A stretch of 38,855 bases of DNA, from positions 5,233,633-5,272,487 of the forward strand of contig CM055107.1 of assembly GCA_029204225.1 (NCBI GenBank), written 5' to 3'. Each line of letters begins with the position of its first letter. The first letter of the stretch is position 1. A program made the translations under genes and the position numbers. This stretch comes from Diphasiastrum complanatum (Eukaryota; Streptophyta; Lycopodiopsida; Lycopodiales; Lycopodiaceae). Under the pieces are notes generated by a model, which was not told the origin of the DNA, did not search any database, and saw only the letters and a program-made list of their open reading frames with translations. Of the stretch, positions 12,075-23,016 are shown in pieces.

Positions 12075-12520
12075 TCAAGTCTGTATCAGATCTTTCCATC
12101 ATCACTACTCATTATGTAGATGATGTTTTATTACTCATTAATAATCTAAACTCAATGAAAAATCTGAAATGCATGCTAGCATTGGAGTACATTTTTCGAA
12201 TTTGACCCAACAGACTGATTTTCATCAGTCATCAAAAATTTGACCCATCACCCAAGATTTTCAAAGGCTATATAGATGCAGATTGGACAGAAAGTATTGA
12301 CACCAGAATATCGACTTTTGGATTTATATTCAATTAAGGTCCAATCTCATGTAGCAACTAGACCATAGTAGCATTATCCTCCCAGAATCGGATTTTACAG
12401 CTGTCACAAATGCTACCAAGGAGACAATTTGGCTGAGGAACCTGCTTGAAGATATTGAATTTCTTCAGTCACATCTGACGTTCATCTACTGTGACAAAGC
12501 ACAAGGGTAATTCCTTTGGT
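12075..12520 (+). pseudogene. E1 RT/RNase H remnant with large deletion
   Basis: Only scraps of reverse transcriptase remain. HYVDDVLLLIN (about 12112-12144) carries the catalytic YVDD. After a short gap, YIDADWTESIDTRISTFGF (about 12271-12327) is the start of RNase H. The N-terminal RT, palm and connection regions that normally span several hundred residues are missing. Stops follow within 30 codons. The PPT comes about 100 bp later. Confidence 0.8.
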
Positions 12521-12614
12521 TTAATGCCTGATAGAGTTATAGACAACAGATTACTTCACCACCTTAGATTCAACAATTTGTTAAATCTTAAGATCAAAAA
12601 TTTTCAGGATTCAC

Positions 12615-12626
12615 ATTAAGGGGGAG
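12615..12626 (+). other. Polypurine tract of E1
   Basis: ATTAAGGGGGAG directly precedes the 3' LTR start TGTTGGAATTC, as expected for plus-strand priming. Confidence 0.9.
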
Positions 12627-13584
12627 TGTTGGAATTCTATTCTCAAGCCCAATTCCATTAGGTAATGAGCATCCTAAAAAATCTATATATACTTGTTCTT
12701 GGAAAACACAAAAAATTATGCAGGCTTGAATTTCCAACAAAGGATCGAAAAATTCAGGATCGAATCTTCTGACCCAAGCATATTTTCTGACCCAATGTCA
12801 TTCTTGTCAAAGAGAGATTTTTTGACCTTGGGTCGGGTTGGATTGGTTCTAATTTTTCCGGGCACATTTGACCTTGAAACGGATCGAATCGGGTTGGGGT
12901 AAATGCAACCCTTTGAATAAATCCGACCCAGTGTATAAATTTTGACCCTTAGTTAATTTTTCAATACCCAAAAGTTAAAAATTTTCGATACGATATCGAC
13001 TTGAAAAATCCGTAATTTTTGAGTCATTGTAAGTTTTCAAGTCAGTGTATATTTTTTGAGTCTTTGTAAATTTTCGATACTGTCAGAAATCCGACCCACG
13101 TTGCGGCGTTGATAGTCCGCCTACTTCTGTACACAACTCTCTGGCAAAAATGACGGCTACCTTCTGCATGACAAATGTAGTTAATTAAGTAGGTCAATGT
13201 AAGCTTTCAATGTACTGATCATCTAACCTCCAATCATCAAGGAAGATCTACTAGAGTCAGGGCTCTGATCAAGTGATCATCCTACAAGCGTTTTTGTTGA
13301 AAATGATTAAGTTCAGTTTTTTGAATTTGGTAGTTGATCATCAACAAGTTATCAATTGAAGCCTGTTTTTGCGCCTTCTATCTTGCGCCCAGCTTCAAGC
13401 ATTTTGTACTCAATTTTGATTATTATCATAGTGCAATTATTGTCCCTTGTATTGTTGTTCTATTGCACAATGTTTATGATTTTTCCCATCTTGAATGCTA
13501 GTTGGTAGCTGTCGCACTTCCGATCCATGCACCACTTGCTCACCACTTCCACTTCAAATATCGATTTTTCTTTGATTTCCGACA
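12627..13584 (+). mobile_element. 3' LTR of E1
   Basis: 958 bp, colinear with 8543-9467. It has one extra segment near 12770-12790 (another GACCCAA-type unit) and many substitutions. It ends TTTCCGACA, followed by ATATT, the probable target-site duplication. Confidence 0.88.
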
Positions 13585-15550
13585 ATATTGCCACTCCCTC
13601 CATTCACTATCAAAGTGAATGGCATGATCAAAACAATAGAAGAAAAAGAAGAAGGGTGCCTACATGAAGTGTTTTTGACAAATTGCCACCCGATACATTA
13701 CTAATAGGCCACACACATTCTTCTAAACCTTGTGATAGACATGTTTTGCAACATTGGGGCAAAAAATCATTGTTGTTTCATGCTTATGTTTTTCAAAATC
13801 TATAACTATCAAATGACATATATGTCACACCAATATTCTTGATTTCTTGAGAATCTTCACTAGATCAATATCTCTCTTCCAAAATCTGAATAAATATGAA
13901 TAACTGAAACGTGGGACACTTTTTGCTTTGGAGAAGTCCTGGTACATAAAAAAGTATTTTGAATTTTGTAAAATTGTCAAGAAGTTGAAATTACAAAGAA
14001 TTTGACAATTTTTCTCCATGCACATCTATGAAATGCTTTTATCAAAGAATCATATTCAAAGCATCTGGAGATACATTTCATCCTTGCAGAGAGTGTTCTA
14101 GGGTTGGATCTTTCTGAAATCTAACATACATTATCTAAAGTCTAGAATTTCCAATTGCATGAATGACCTTGTAAGCCTTACGACAAACTTCTGTTGTATT
14201 CAAAAAATAAGAATAACATTTTTGTCCAACCTAGGTTGCAAATAAATAATAATAATAATGATAAAATTTCATTCTAATTTTGTAGAAAATTAATTTGATT
14301 GCAATTTCTCAATTTTTTTAAGAACTCAGTTTGTGCAAGCAAGAGGATGAATAGTAATTTATTTTTCATATATTACAAAACGCAATTGCTTTTTGACAAC
14401 TAGTTAAAAGTGGTATAGATTGAAATCTGATATTTAATTTTAATCAGTGGATAGATTCGATTTAGAGAGAAAGTAAGAGTGAGCATACACAATCACAACA
14501 AATACATAAAATAAAATCACACATGATGTAGTAAGTGTATGTCTATAATGAAGCTACTTGAAGTGTACATTAATCAAATCATTAAAGAAACTCTTATGAA
14601 CAATCAAGCACTAAGGTTTGAATAAGCTCAGAGTTGTTGGGCACTTAGTGCAATGGTCTCACTAAGCTTCTAGACCATTTGATCATAAATTATTGACAGT
14701 TAATTATTGATGCTCATAATCTTAGGCTCTATTTCCCATAAATTTTATGATCTACCTAAAGTCCCTCTATATACGAATTGAACTAAAGTGTTTATTGCTT
14801 AATCTATACTTGTAAAGAATATGTTTACTCTAATCTAAGAGTTTATAAGATTAGGCAGATGAGAAGATTTTCAACATTCTTAGTAGAGTATTTCTACTTG
14901 TAGAAATGTAATCATGCAATGATGTCATCACTATTGGATCAGATAGAGAAAACGCTCCATTTGGTACCATAATATATTCGAATGAGGTTCGATAGTTCTT
15001 TGAATCAAACTTTGTTTGAATTCAATTTGAATTTATATTCAAACATCTCATGTGTCGAGCTCATATTCGAATATCCTCAAATAGAATTTTATTTGATTAT
15101 GGTATGTATTAAATTATTCAATCATAGACCCATAATCCAAGGTTTATTCAATTTATGAAGTGAAATTTGGACAGTGCTTCAAATTAACAATGTTCAACTT
15201 GTTGCGGATCGGCATTTTCATTGTCTGGTCAAAGTTGGCATTCTTCACAAAGCTGCATCTCAATATATTAGTTGGCATTTCTTTTTAAAATGTGTCTATC
15301 ATTTTTTTGGGTTAACTGAACGAAGTTAGTATTTCCTTTTTACTTTTCTTGTGTATTTTTGCAAATTGTCAGAGAATGTGAGTAAAACTATAGACTATCT
15401 AAAATATGTGAAGATCTAGCAAAATTTAGCTTGATATTTTCTCATATAAATCTCGCATGTGTGATGCATGTTCCCACTGTGTGAAAGGTAGGCATAATCA
15501 TTTTAGTTCATTCATGTTGAGTTTGAATAGTCAATAGGCCTTAAACTTGA

Positions 15551-16050
15551 GGTTTGGGGGTCCTCTATCAAAACCACTCATTGTACACTTGTAATTAAGT
15601 GATTAGGCCAAATTTAGATTTGGATTATCTCATGATAGTGTAGGTTGCTTACACTTAGTTTGATGGTAGAGGGCTAGTGACATTGCACCTCATAATTGTA
15701 TTTGTCAATATGGACCAATCATAGTGAAGGATGGACCTAATTGGTCCAATCAATGTAAGAGGTGGCATGTAAGTGGTCCAATAAAAGTAAGAGATTATTC
15801 TAGAGAGGTCCATTCATTGAGCACCATTGCCACACCTCTTGGATCTTGAGCTACTATGAGAGAGTGAGAGAGAGCTCATTGATACTTACAAAAGCTCTTG
15901 AGATTCTAGACATAGAGTTTTTTTGCACACTCTATCTCTACCTGAGAGCCATTTCTTGTATTCTCTCTCTACCAGAGAGCAAGCTACTTTTTTACTTAGT
16001 TTTTTTCATCACAAGTTTACTCTCAATGTGTATGTTGAATGGTGAATGAT
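15551..16050 (+). mobile_element. Possible LTR-like promoter segment
   Basis: A purine-rich GGTTTGGGGG at 15551-15560 is followed by sequence with three CCAAT boxes (15715-15719, 15746-15750, 15778-15782) and one inverted copy (15740-15744) within 68 bp, then CT/GA-rich leader-like sequence. This is the sort of arrangement seen at the 3' end of an LTR element. No second copy or terminal TG/CA pair was identified. The 67-codon ORF inside it has no known domain. Confidence 0.22.
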
Positions 16051-16326
16051 TCATGCATGTTCTGTGTGCTCAAAATAGGGAGATGTCCTCACACGTGTGA
16101 AAAGTACACAAAAATAATAGTTTATGGATGAGTGAGTACATATAGATGAATAGAAATCCTCAGAAGATAAAAATAGGTGAGAAAGAATAAGATTAACTCC
16201 ATCACTCTCTTAAGATTATTGCTAGGAACCTAGATCTAGGTTCAATCTATCAAATGCTAATGATCAAATAGACATTTGAATAATTGAAGCATTGTTTTTG
16301 TGATAGATTGTTTAGCTAGCATCCAA

Positions 16327-16539
16327 TCACTCTTGTGGATCTTGTGTAGATCCTTTTATGGTCCAAAAGTATAGTACTTTCACATTTTTAAAGTCGTGTG
16401 TGCATTCTTTGGAGCTGTGCATTCTTTGAAGTTGTGAATTTTTGATTACATGAACAACTTTGTAAGCTTTGCGACAAACTTTCGTTGCATTTAGAAAATA
16501 TGAACAAGAGTTTCTGTAAGGCCTCACTATTGCACACAA
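16327..16539 (-). pseudogene. Coding relic with VCRKAYKV motif
   Basis: A 70-codon open frame includes the peptide YFLNATKVCRKAYKVVHVI. A second minus-strand relic at 14145-14222 encodes a matching YFLNTTEVCRKAYKVIHAI before running into a stop. Conservation at protein level in two diverged DNA copies points to a once-coding repeat family. From memory, cysteine-centred 'VCRxxF..GIS' segments occur in uncharacterised transposase-like proteins, so a DNA transposon is possible, but the family is not identified. Confidence 0.4.
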
Positions 16540-16902
16540 ATAGTAATTATTTTTATCTTTTCTTCACAAAAAGTTGTTGGATCTCAATTCCTTGATTTCT
16601 TTGATACTCAATTTTTTAAGGGGATGAACAACAAATTATACTCCATACCTTTCGAATCTCAGGTCTTGTAGTCAACTATTTTTGACAATATGTTAAAACC
16701 GATGAAGATTTCAAGTGCCTCCTACATTTTTCTTTTGATTTTGAGTTTGATTTGCAAATTGACCCTATATCACTTGTGGTTGTGTGAACCAGTTGAGAAG
16801 CTGTAAGAATTTCTTGACTTCCACTATTGGCTTCAAACTCTAGTTGTTAATTTAACCCAGATAGTTCTTTGTTGGTAGAAGGCTCTAGATTTTGACTAAA
16901 TA

Positions 16903-16989
16903 CAACTCTTTTAGATCTTAGTCGACGAAGATTACTTTGAGAGACAAACAACTCTTTTAGATCTTAACGAAGATTACTTTGAGAGACAA
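16903..16989. repeat. 46-bp tandem duplication
   Basis: A unit starting CAACTCTTTTAGATCTTA is present at 16903-16948 and 16949-16989. The second copy lacks five bases (GTCGA). The rest is essentially identical. Confidence 0.85.
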
Positions 16990-17555
16990 GACTTCTTCGA
17001 ATATGTGAAAAGCTTGCCTATCGAAGATTAACAAATTGTGGATTGATTAAAATCAGTGATTGAGTGAATTGAATTATGTGAATCTTTACTCACTAATTTC
17101 TCCAGTCCATTAGGACAATGCTACAATTTTGTTCGCTAATATCTAAAAGAAGAGGAATTTACTTTGTAATGAATTGTGTTACAAGTGTCATTTCCTGGTA
17201 AATTTTTATTTGAGAAATTTTAGATAATGAGCAAGTAAAAGACGTTGATGCCATATCATCGAGAGTAACATGAAGACGAGAACCACATGGAGTGGCTTTA
17301 AAAAATATCTCATTGGGCACATCAGAGACTATTGGAATAAAAGAGGAGATGCTAGTTGCCATTTTTATTTTTTTTAAATTCAAACATGAAAATCTAAATA
17401 TAAATCACTACTATGCTGCTCATAGAAGAGGTTGAGAAGCTATGTCAAGTTCAATAGAGCTAAACATAATAAACAACTAAAAGCACATATCATACAAAAC
17501 TAGGAAGAAAAGTGATATTTGGCATTTGGGTAGAGGCTATGCCTTAAGTACTATT

Positions 17556-17842
17556 TGTGAGAAATATCAACTAGTTTAGTCATATTTTGGTTAATTGTCA
17601 ATATTAGGACAATATGCATTTTAGACTTAGAGATAAACTTTATAGAAGTTATTTTAGTCAAAGTTCATGTGAATGACCGCTTTTGGAAAGTGTGAGAAAG
17701 TTATGAGGTCGAGTTTGGAAGATTGAAATTTGAACATTTGGCTCATTGAATCTAGTCCATATTTTTAGTAGGGTTTTTGATATGGAGGGAAACCAAGATT
17801 AATGAGACATGGATCTGCTATATATAGATGTACATACGTGGG
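17556..17842 (+). mobile_element. LTR-B2, truncated copy
   Basis: It starts TGTGAGAAATATCAAC like LTR-B1 and stays colinear through the conserved TATA region and GATGTACATAC, then stops abruptly at the first base of LTR-A2. It retains about 100 bp missing from LTR-B1. No polypurine tract precedes it. The rest of LTR-B, including a TC tract, is not found after LTR-A2, so this is not a simple reversible insertion. Confidence 0.75.
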
Positions 17843-18966
17843 TGTTGGAGTTTAATCTTACTCCTACTCATCTCTTCTCTCTTTTTCATCTCTCAAGAAT
17901 TCTCTCTCTCTGAAACAGTATGAAGAAATACACGCAAAGTCAAATCAGACAGAACCGCAAAGCCATCTCCGTCAAAACAACGTTCATGGAGAAACACGAC
18001 TTCAACTTGTGAAGGCCCGCAAATCGTAGGGAGTCATTAAAACCCGAGTGCCCTTCTTATGATCTCCTACGATGGAAGCCGTGACCAAAGTCACCAACTC
18101 CTAAGGAAGTCTGTGAACGAACTCAACTCTCCTCACCATCAGAAAAGTAAGCAACTTACTTACGGCTATCAACGAAGTCGACCAACGACAACGGTTTGCG
18201 AGTTCCTATGATATCAACTAACGAAATTGACCTATCTCATCGTTAAGCTACGTAAGTTATCACTTACGGTTACCAACGGAGGATTCAAACGAACAACAAC
18301 TGAATGAATGACCAGCGGTTGATCAAGACAAACTACGGCCACAACAACCCTACATCCTTCACACTATGACACATACGGAGAATACGTTACTCTGTACTTC
18401 TCCTTCTTCATGACGCTCCAATAACAGATCTACGGATCTTGTTTAAACGGTTGTTAATCATCTTAAACTGTAATCACAATAAATCAAAAAACTCTCTGAT
18501 AACTATATATATGTATCTGAGCGAAGAGAAGGAGTGAGTGGGTTAGCAGTTGCCAGTTGTGAGTTGTGAGTTGTTAGTTGTGAGAGTGATCATACGACCA
18601 AAAGGTCTTCATTAGCTAGTTCCTTAGAGTTAGTGATTTACACATAGAGAGAGAGAACTAGAACTATAGCCATTGTTTCAAAATCTGTAAGTAGGAGCAC
18701 GCGCTTATCAGCGCTACTGTATTGTGTTTAGATCCCTCCTTTTATACAGATTTGCTATTGTTCAACTATTACGTTCTCGATTGAATGCAATTGTATCTCT
18801 CACTCTCTTGCACACAACACGGTTATCAGAGGCAAAGGATCGCATGGTTGTCCAAGACGCCTAATGCTTCGCAATCCTACTGTTACGGCAGTCTTGAATC
18901 CAAAGGACAACAAGCTTCTAATTCCGTTCTCTAAGCAATCCTCGTTCCTAAAATCACAGTTACTAC
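17843..18966 (+). mobile_element. LTR-A2, solo or orphan LTR
   Basis: It matches LTR-A1 from TGTTGGAGTTTAATC to the terminal TACTAC, about 1.12 kb, with no internal Copia sequence on either side. It retains a 36-bp block (18481-18516) with a TATATATAT box that LTR-A1 lacks, and a short GA run where LTR-A1 has 59 units. The flanking pentamers do not match, so it is either a solo LTR whose flanks were rearranged or the edge of a deleted element. Confidence 0.8.
18504..18512 (+). promoter_or_regulatory. TATA box of LTR-A2
   Basis: TATATATAT lies within the 36-bp block that is absent from LTR-A1. Position in the LTR and composition suggest the retroelement core promoter. Confidence 0.45.
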
Positions 18967-19990
18967 TGTGTTCATAAAGTTTTTCTTACTGTTGGTAGAG
19001 ACATTGTTTACATTGTAACCGTATTCGTCTCTTTCATGTTCTCGTCGTTGCCATTCGTAATCAATCATAGAGCATGCAGACAAATAAAATGGACCAATCG
19101 TATGTCAAGATTCAAATGGGCCAATCATATTCTAGCCCTTCATTTAACACTTGGTGGTCAATTGCCCATCAACTCAATTGCCAAGGTTCAAAAAATGGGT
19201 GGCAAGTGAAAGGGCTAGACAAAAGGACTTATCGATAGCCTAAAACCACTCACCGAAGAGCGACAACTCAGTTTTTAACAAACCCTCACAATAGCTTAGT
19301 GCTACTAAAAATAGCAAGCTTAACCTTAATATACAAGTCATGCTCATGAATTTTTAAAATTCAAGAAAATAATAATTTGTTTAGACATACAATTTAGAGC
19401 CGAAGTAAAACTCTCAATGTTGCACACGATTGCCAGGACGTAGACTCACAAGTCACGAGACATGGGTTGCTTGACCAACAAGTTGAGGCCTAAGACTGGG
19501 TCAATTCTTGTATTTGGACTTGATTGTCCATGTCAATCCTTGGGACATTGCAAGTGTCTAGAAGGTGGGGCATAGGATCTTTCATGCTTTGTGGAATCTT
19601 CATTTATAGCATTTAGATACGTCATCTTGTTTTAGTGGGAAAATGCCCTTCCTAATCAATGCTAGATAACTAAAATAGTTTGCAATCCAAGCTTGGCTAC
19701 GGGCATTGGGGATCTCCTTGAATTTGGGCCTTGAAGTTGGGAGTATGCCATATAAACATAAGAGGTATGTTTCACACATGTCAACTAACCTGATGTGATA
19801 ATTTGCTTAAGGATGATTGAAACTTGCATCATTTTAAGTTTTTAGATTTCTTATGACAATTAATCATAAAAGCTTTGATATACTTATATGAAAAATCATT
19901 ATAATGTCAAATATTATATGAGAAATATTATAGTGTCAAATTTTAAAAAATTATGCTGATTCCATTCTTATTATACTTTGGCGATTTTTT
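18967..19990. other. Interval without recognisable gene
   Basis: No ORF or repeat was recognised. CCAAT-like boxes occur near 19094 and 19122, with no nearby gene to assign them to. It ends at the SINE target-site duplication. Confidence 0.5.
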
Positions 19991-20005
19991 GGAGTGATAT
20001 CAATG

Positions 20006-20091
20006 CTTCTTGGTTTCCAAGGGGAGGCTCGAACCTGGGACCAAAGAAACTTTGGATGCCAAGCCAACCAACTGAGCCAACCCCGTTGGGT
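20006..20091 (-). mobile_element. tRNA-derived SINE-like insertion, 86 bp
   Basis: On the minus strand it carries an RNA polymerase III A box (TGGCTCAGTTGG, complement of 20068-20079) and a B box core (GGTTCGAGCC, complement of 20026-20035) about 32 bp apart, the tRNA-like arrangement. GGGGT near its 5' end can pair with CCCC near its 3' end, and a CCAAAG/CTTTGG hairpin sits where an anticodon arm would be. The insertion is bracketed by a perfect 15-bp direct repeat, GGAGTGATATCAATG, at 19991-20005 and 20092-20106, the expected LINE-type target-site duplication. It has no clear body or A-tail and is little longer than a tRNA. Confidence 0.85.
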
Positions 20092-20106
20092 GGAGTGATA
20101 TCAATG

Positions 20107-20520
20107 ACGTAATGCTAAGTGCTCAGGTTTTGCTTGTATTCTTGTGGCGACTCTAGGAGCATAATATGCATCCACCTTTCTATCTCCTCCTAAATCTAAC
20201 CTTCTCTTTCCATAATGCACATTCTCTCTCCACCTCACAAAGGCCAAAAAGCCTTGGGGCTCCGTGTAGGGCGGGTTCCCGGCCAGGGCCCTCCCTCGCA
20301 TGGGGCCTTCCACCTCCCAATATGCCAGCCACATAACTAGTTCTTGAAATTCTATTTTGCAAATCAGCATAATACGATATAGAAATTATGTTGACCGCCA
20401 CCCAGCAACGTATGCCCATTGCCAACTCGTGCCAGGTTTGAAGTCTGAAGGACAAAAAGGATCGACTGTGAAATGGCATTTCCACGTCTGGACACGAAGG
20501 CATAATTAAATTCAAAGGAA
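20107..20520 (-). other. GC-rich repeat-like patch, possible retroelement leader
   Basis: This GC-rich pocket has two overlapping antisense open frames (89 and 111 codons) with Gly/Arg/Pro-rich translations and no known domain. On the minus strand it contains CTCCTAGAGTCGCCAC. GAGTCGCCAC-type motifs recall, from memory, untranslated regions of plant Gypsy (Tat-group) elements. That is the only basis for a retroelement call, so it is weak. The open frames are not called as genes. Confidence 0.2.
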
Positions 20521-22780
20521 GAAGATGCAGTTTATGTGACGCCCGAGTAGTAGCCTAAGGTTTCAGTTTGACTCAGCAGATAAGGTTCCGCGTCAGCAAG
20601 CTGACACTGGCGGCTGGCATGACGACCCGAAATTGACTTGATTTTCACGCTTGCGTCAGCAGTTGTGAGGGGGGGACATTCTGCGCAGCCAGCCAGGCAG
20701 GCGGTAACAGAATATTATAACACTCCCGCCAGGTCGGACTTGGTCTCATTGCTGCTGCACCGTTGGATGATATCGTAAATAGTCGAATATTGCCACGTGT
20801 ATATAATCAATCAACCATTAGATTTGTTTAGAGTGATATTTTAGAGCATTGCTTGGAAAACCTATATATAATAATCCTCCAAAATTTTATATTTTATGAT
20901 ACTATTTTTTAGAAATTATGTACATTCCATTCCTATACTTTGCATATTTTCTTGGGCATTGGTTTAGAGTTGTGGCTAACATCCACAACTGACCCGACAA
21001 TATATGTTGAGTGTGGAGAATTGTACTAACTTGAAAGTGGCGACTTACTCATGTTATCTAAAACCCTAATTAATACAAAGCTTAACCATGATTCCAACTT
21101 GTTATCACCAACAAATTAAGTGTTTAAATCTATGTTTAGTTAACAGTTTTGGTTGTGTTTCATTTTTATGGGACAAAAGATATCTTAATTAGGTGGCCTT
21201 TTTAAGCACACTTAAGTTGTTGACTTATAGACAGTCTTAATTCATAGGACTAATCAAAACAAACCAAATGCATGTTTTCCATGGCTCCAACCTCCCATAC
21301 ACATTATGTCACTCCCATTTATTATTCTTTCAACTAGTCTAGGGTAATTCATTTATGCTCATTTGAATCCCCCAATGGTAGTCCCCCCTCCCAATAACGT
21401 TCTAAGCTTCCCCTCGATAGTGGTAAGTTCTTGTGATGATTTGTTAGGAACTGAGATGTCACTGGGAGTTGTTTTTTTTTTTTTATTAGTTACTTTAAGA
21501 TGCAATCTTTTCTTTTAAAAAATTTAACCATTTTTTCATGCATAATCCAAAATTAGCAAAGCTTATCGTGACATATGAATAATGTTGTGTCCCACTTATA
21601 TAAATTGAATTACTTCCTTTTCACATTGGCTTATGGGATTTATTGGACAGCCTCCTCACATTTTAGACAAGTAAACTCTTTACAATTTTAATCAGCTCAA
21701 CTACGGTACAATGAAAAGCCCTAATCTTTATGTGCATCATTTGTAAGCTTCAAATCTCGTTTAATTTTTTTTATTCTTTCTTTTCTTTGTTGTAAACTTG
21801 TAACTGGCATTGGCATAATTAGTGCTAATATGACATAATTTCATTTATTCAGCACAAATGTGTTGTGTTACATTGTATTTTCAAAATAAATGATGTGTCA
21901 TTTAGGCATTCATAGATTGCGTCTCATGTTGGGTGGAATAATCCTAATACTAGTAAATTGTAGCTGGGTCAAGAAACTCAACGTTCAAGGAAGAGAAAAA
22001 TAGAAAGGCCATTACCCCATTTCACATAGAAAATTGAGCTCTCTTATGCGGTAGATAACTAAGGTTAAAAAATGATGACAAGTCATTGAAAATGCTAGGG
22101 AATTTCCCAAGACATCTCTTGAGGGCCCCTTATTTTTAAGGGTCGTTTAGATTTAGAATTTTTAGGCAACAAGACATCCATGTGGTTCATAGGATAGAGG
22201 AAATAAAACAAAGGTCTCCCAAACAAAGTGCGTGAAATGAGGGCACCCACCCCTAGGGGGATGATAGAAGGGGTAAGCGTGACTCATCATCACCATTGGC
22301 TGTCCTTAGTTGGCATTGTTCGAGAAATCCGACTTTGTGTAAGAATAAAATTGGCAACTTTTCTCAAAAATTGGCTTCATCAAAATTTCATTAATTTTTT
22401 ATATAAGCATATAAAGCTTGTTATGAGTACCAATCCTTAAAGAATCTGGAAACTTCAAAGAATGCAGATCTTTTGAAATTTGGAGGATAACCCAGAAAAG
22501 ATTTCCAGAACACTGCCCATTAGCAGCTGGCAGCTGCCCATTAGAGTGTGAAAACACCTTAAAACATGTGATCAGTTGGCAGTACTAGGCCTGATCCCCA
22601 GGAATAAGACTCCAGAGCTATGATGATTGGGATTTGCCCTGTAGCTGTTATCACAGACTCCGGAGCTATGGTGGCAAGTGCTGGCTGGCCTGAGGCCAAC
22701 CAGGCTCCCTCGGGCCTCCACGTACCTTCTAAATCCTCGTGCCCACCATATCCTCTTCCAAAAATATCCCAATTCCCAGT
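20521..22780. other. Upstream region of the EXO-like gene
   Basis: No gene was found. Potential regulatory words include a G-box (CACGTG, 20794-20799), two GCGTCAGCA words near 20600 and 20655, and short repeated blocks closer to the gene: CTGCCCATTAG twice near 22515-22545 and AGACTCC(A/G)GAGCTATG twice near 22608 and 22655. The distal 1.5 kb is AT-rich and featureless. Most of these words are too far from the TATA box to assign with confidence. Confidence 0.4.
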
Positions 22781-22783
22781 TTC

Positions 22784-22790
22784 TATAAAA
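22784..22790 (+). promoter_or_regulatory. TATA box of the EXO-like gene
   Basis: TATAAAA, in the context TTCTATAAAATAAG, is followed about 30 bp later by a pyrimidine-rich stretch near 22815-22840. Transcription would start there, giving a 5' UTR of about 390 nt before the first in-frame ATG. No competing TATA box lies closer to the coding region. Confidence 0.75.
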
Positions 22791-22930
22791 TAAGCCTATA
22801 GCCTCTTCAGTCTCCAGTTTTGCACTGTCTTTCACTGTTCCAGCATTCCTTGCTTTCTGTTTCTCAACTCAACTCTCTTCTATCTATTCATATTTTTTGC
22901 TAATTGTACAGTACAACCTTCCTCTCTTGC

Positions 22931-23016
22931 GAGCTCTGGTATTTTCTGGAAGAAGTTGTGGTGCGTGGCTCTGCACTGCTCTGAGCTTTGGTATTTTCTG
23001 GAAGAAATTGTGATGC
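22931..23016 (+). repeat. 52-bp-period duplication in the EXO 5' UTR
   Basis: A 34-nt block beginning GAGCTCTGGTATTTTC at 22931-22964 recurs at 22983-23016 with three substitutions. One of them changes GTGGTGC to GTGATGC and creates the ATG of the upstream ORF. Confidence 0.85.

Larger units (their letters stand above)
8543..13584 (+). mobile_element. Degenerate Ty1/Copia element E1, complete with both LTRs
   Basis: This is a 5.0-kb element in gag-protease-integrase-RT/RNase H order, the Copia arrangement. The two LTRs (8543-9467 and 12627-13584) share TGTTGGAATTCTAT starts and GACA ends. A PBS abuts the 5' LTR and a PPT abuts the 3' LTR. Flanking pentamers ATCTT (left) and ATATT (right) match at four of five positions, consistent with a decayed target duplication. 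The internal region is only 3.16 kb, well short of the usual ~4.3 kb of a Copia polyprotein, because most of RT is missing. Many stops and frameshifts show that it is dead. LTR divergence, judged by eye at more than 10%, indicates an old insertion. Confidence 0.9.
13585..17555. other. 4-kb AT-rich interval with repeat relics
   Basis: No intact gene was found. It contains a short (AAT)n run near 14245-14262, two relics of one coding repeat (14145-14222 and 16327-16539, see separate entry), a possible LTR with clustered CCAAT boxes near 15550-16050, and a 46-bp tandem duplication at 16903-16989. The remainder shows no recognisable signal. Confidence 0.5.
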
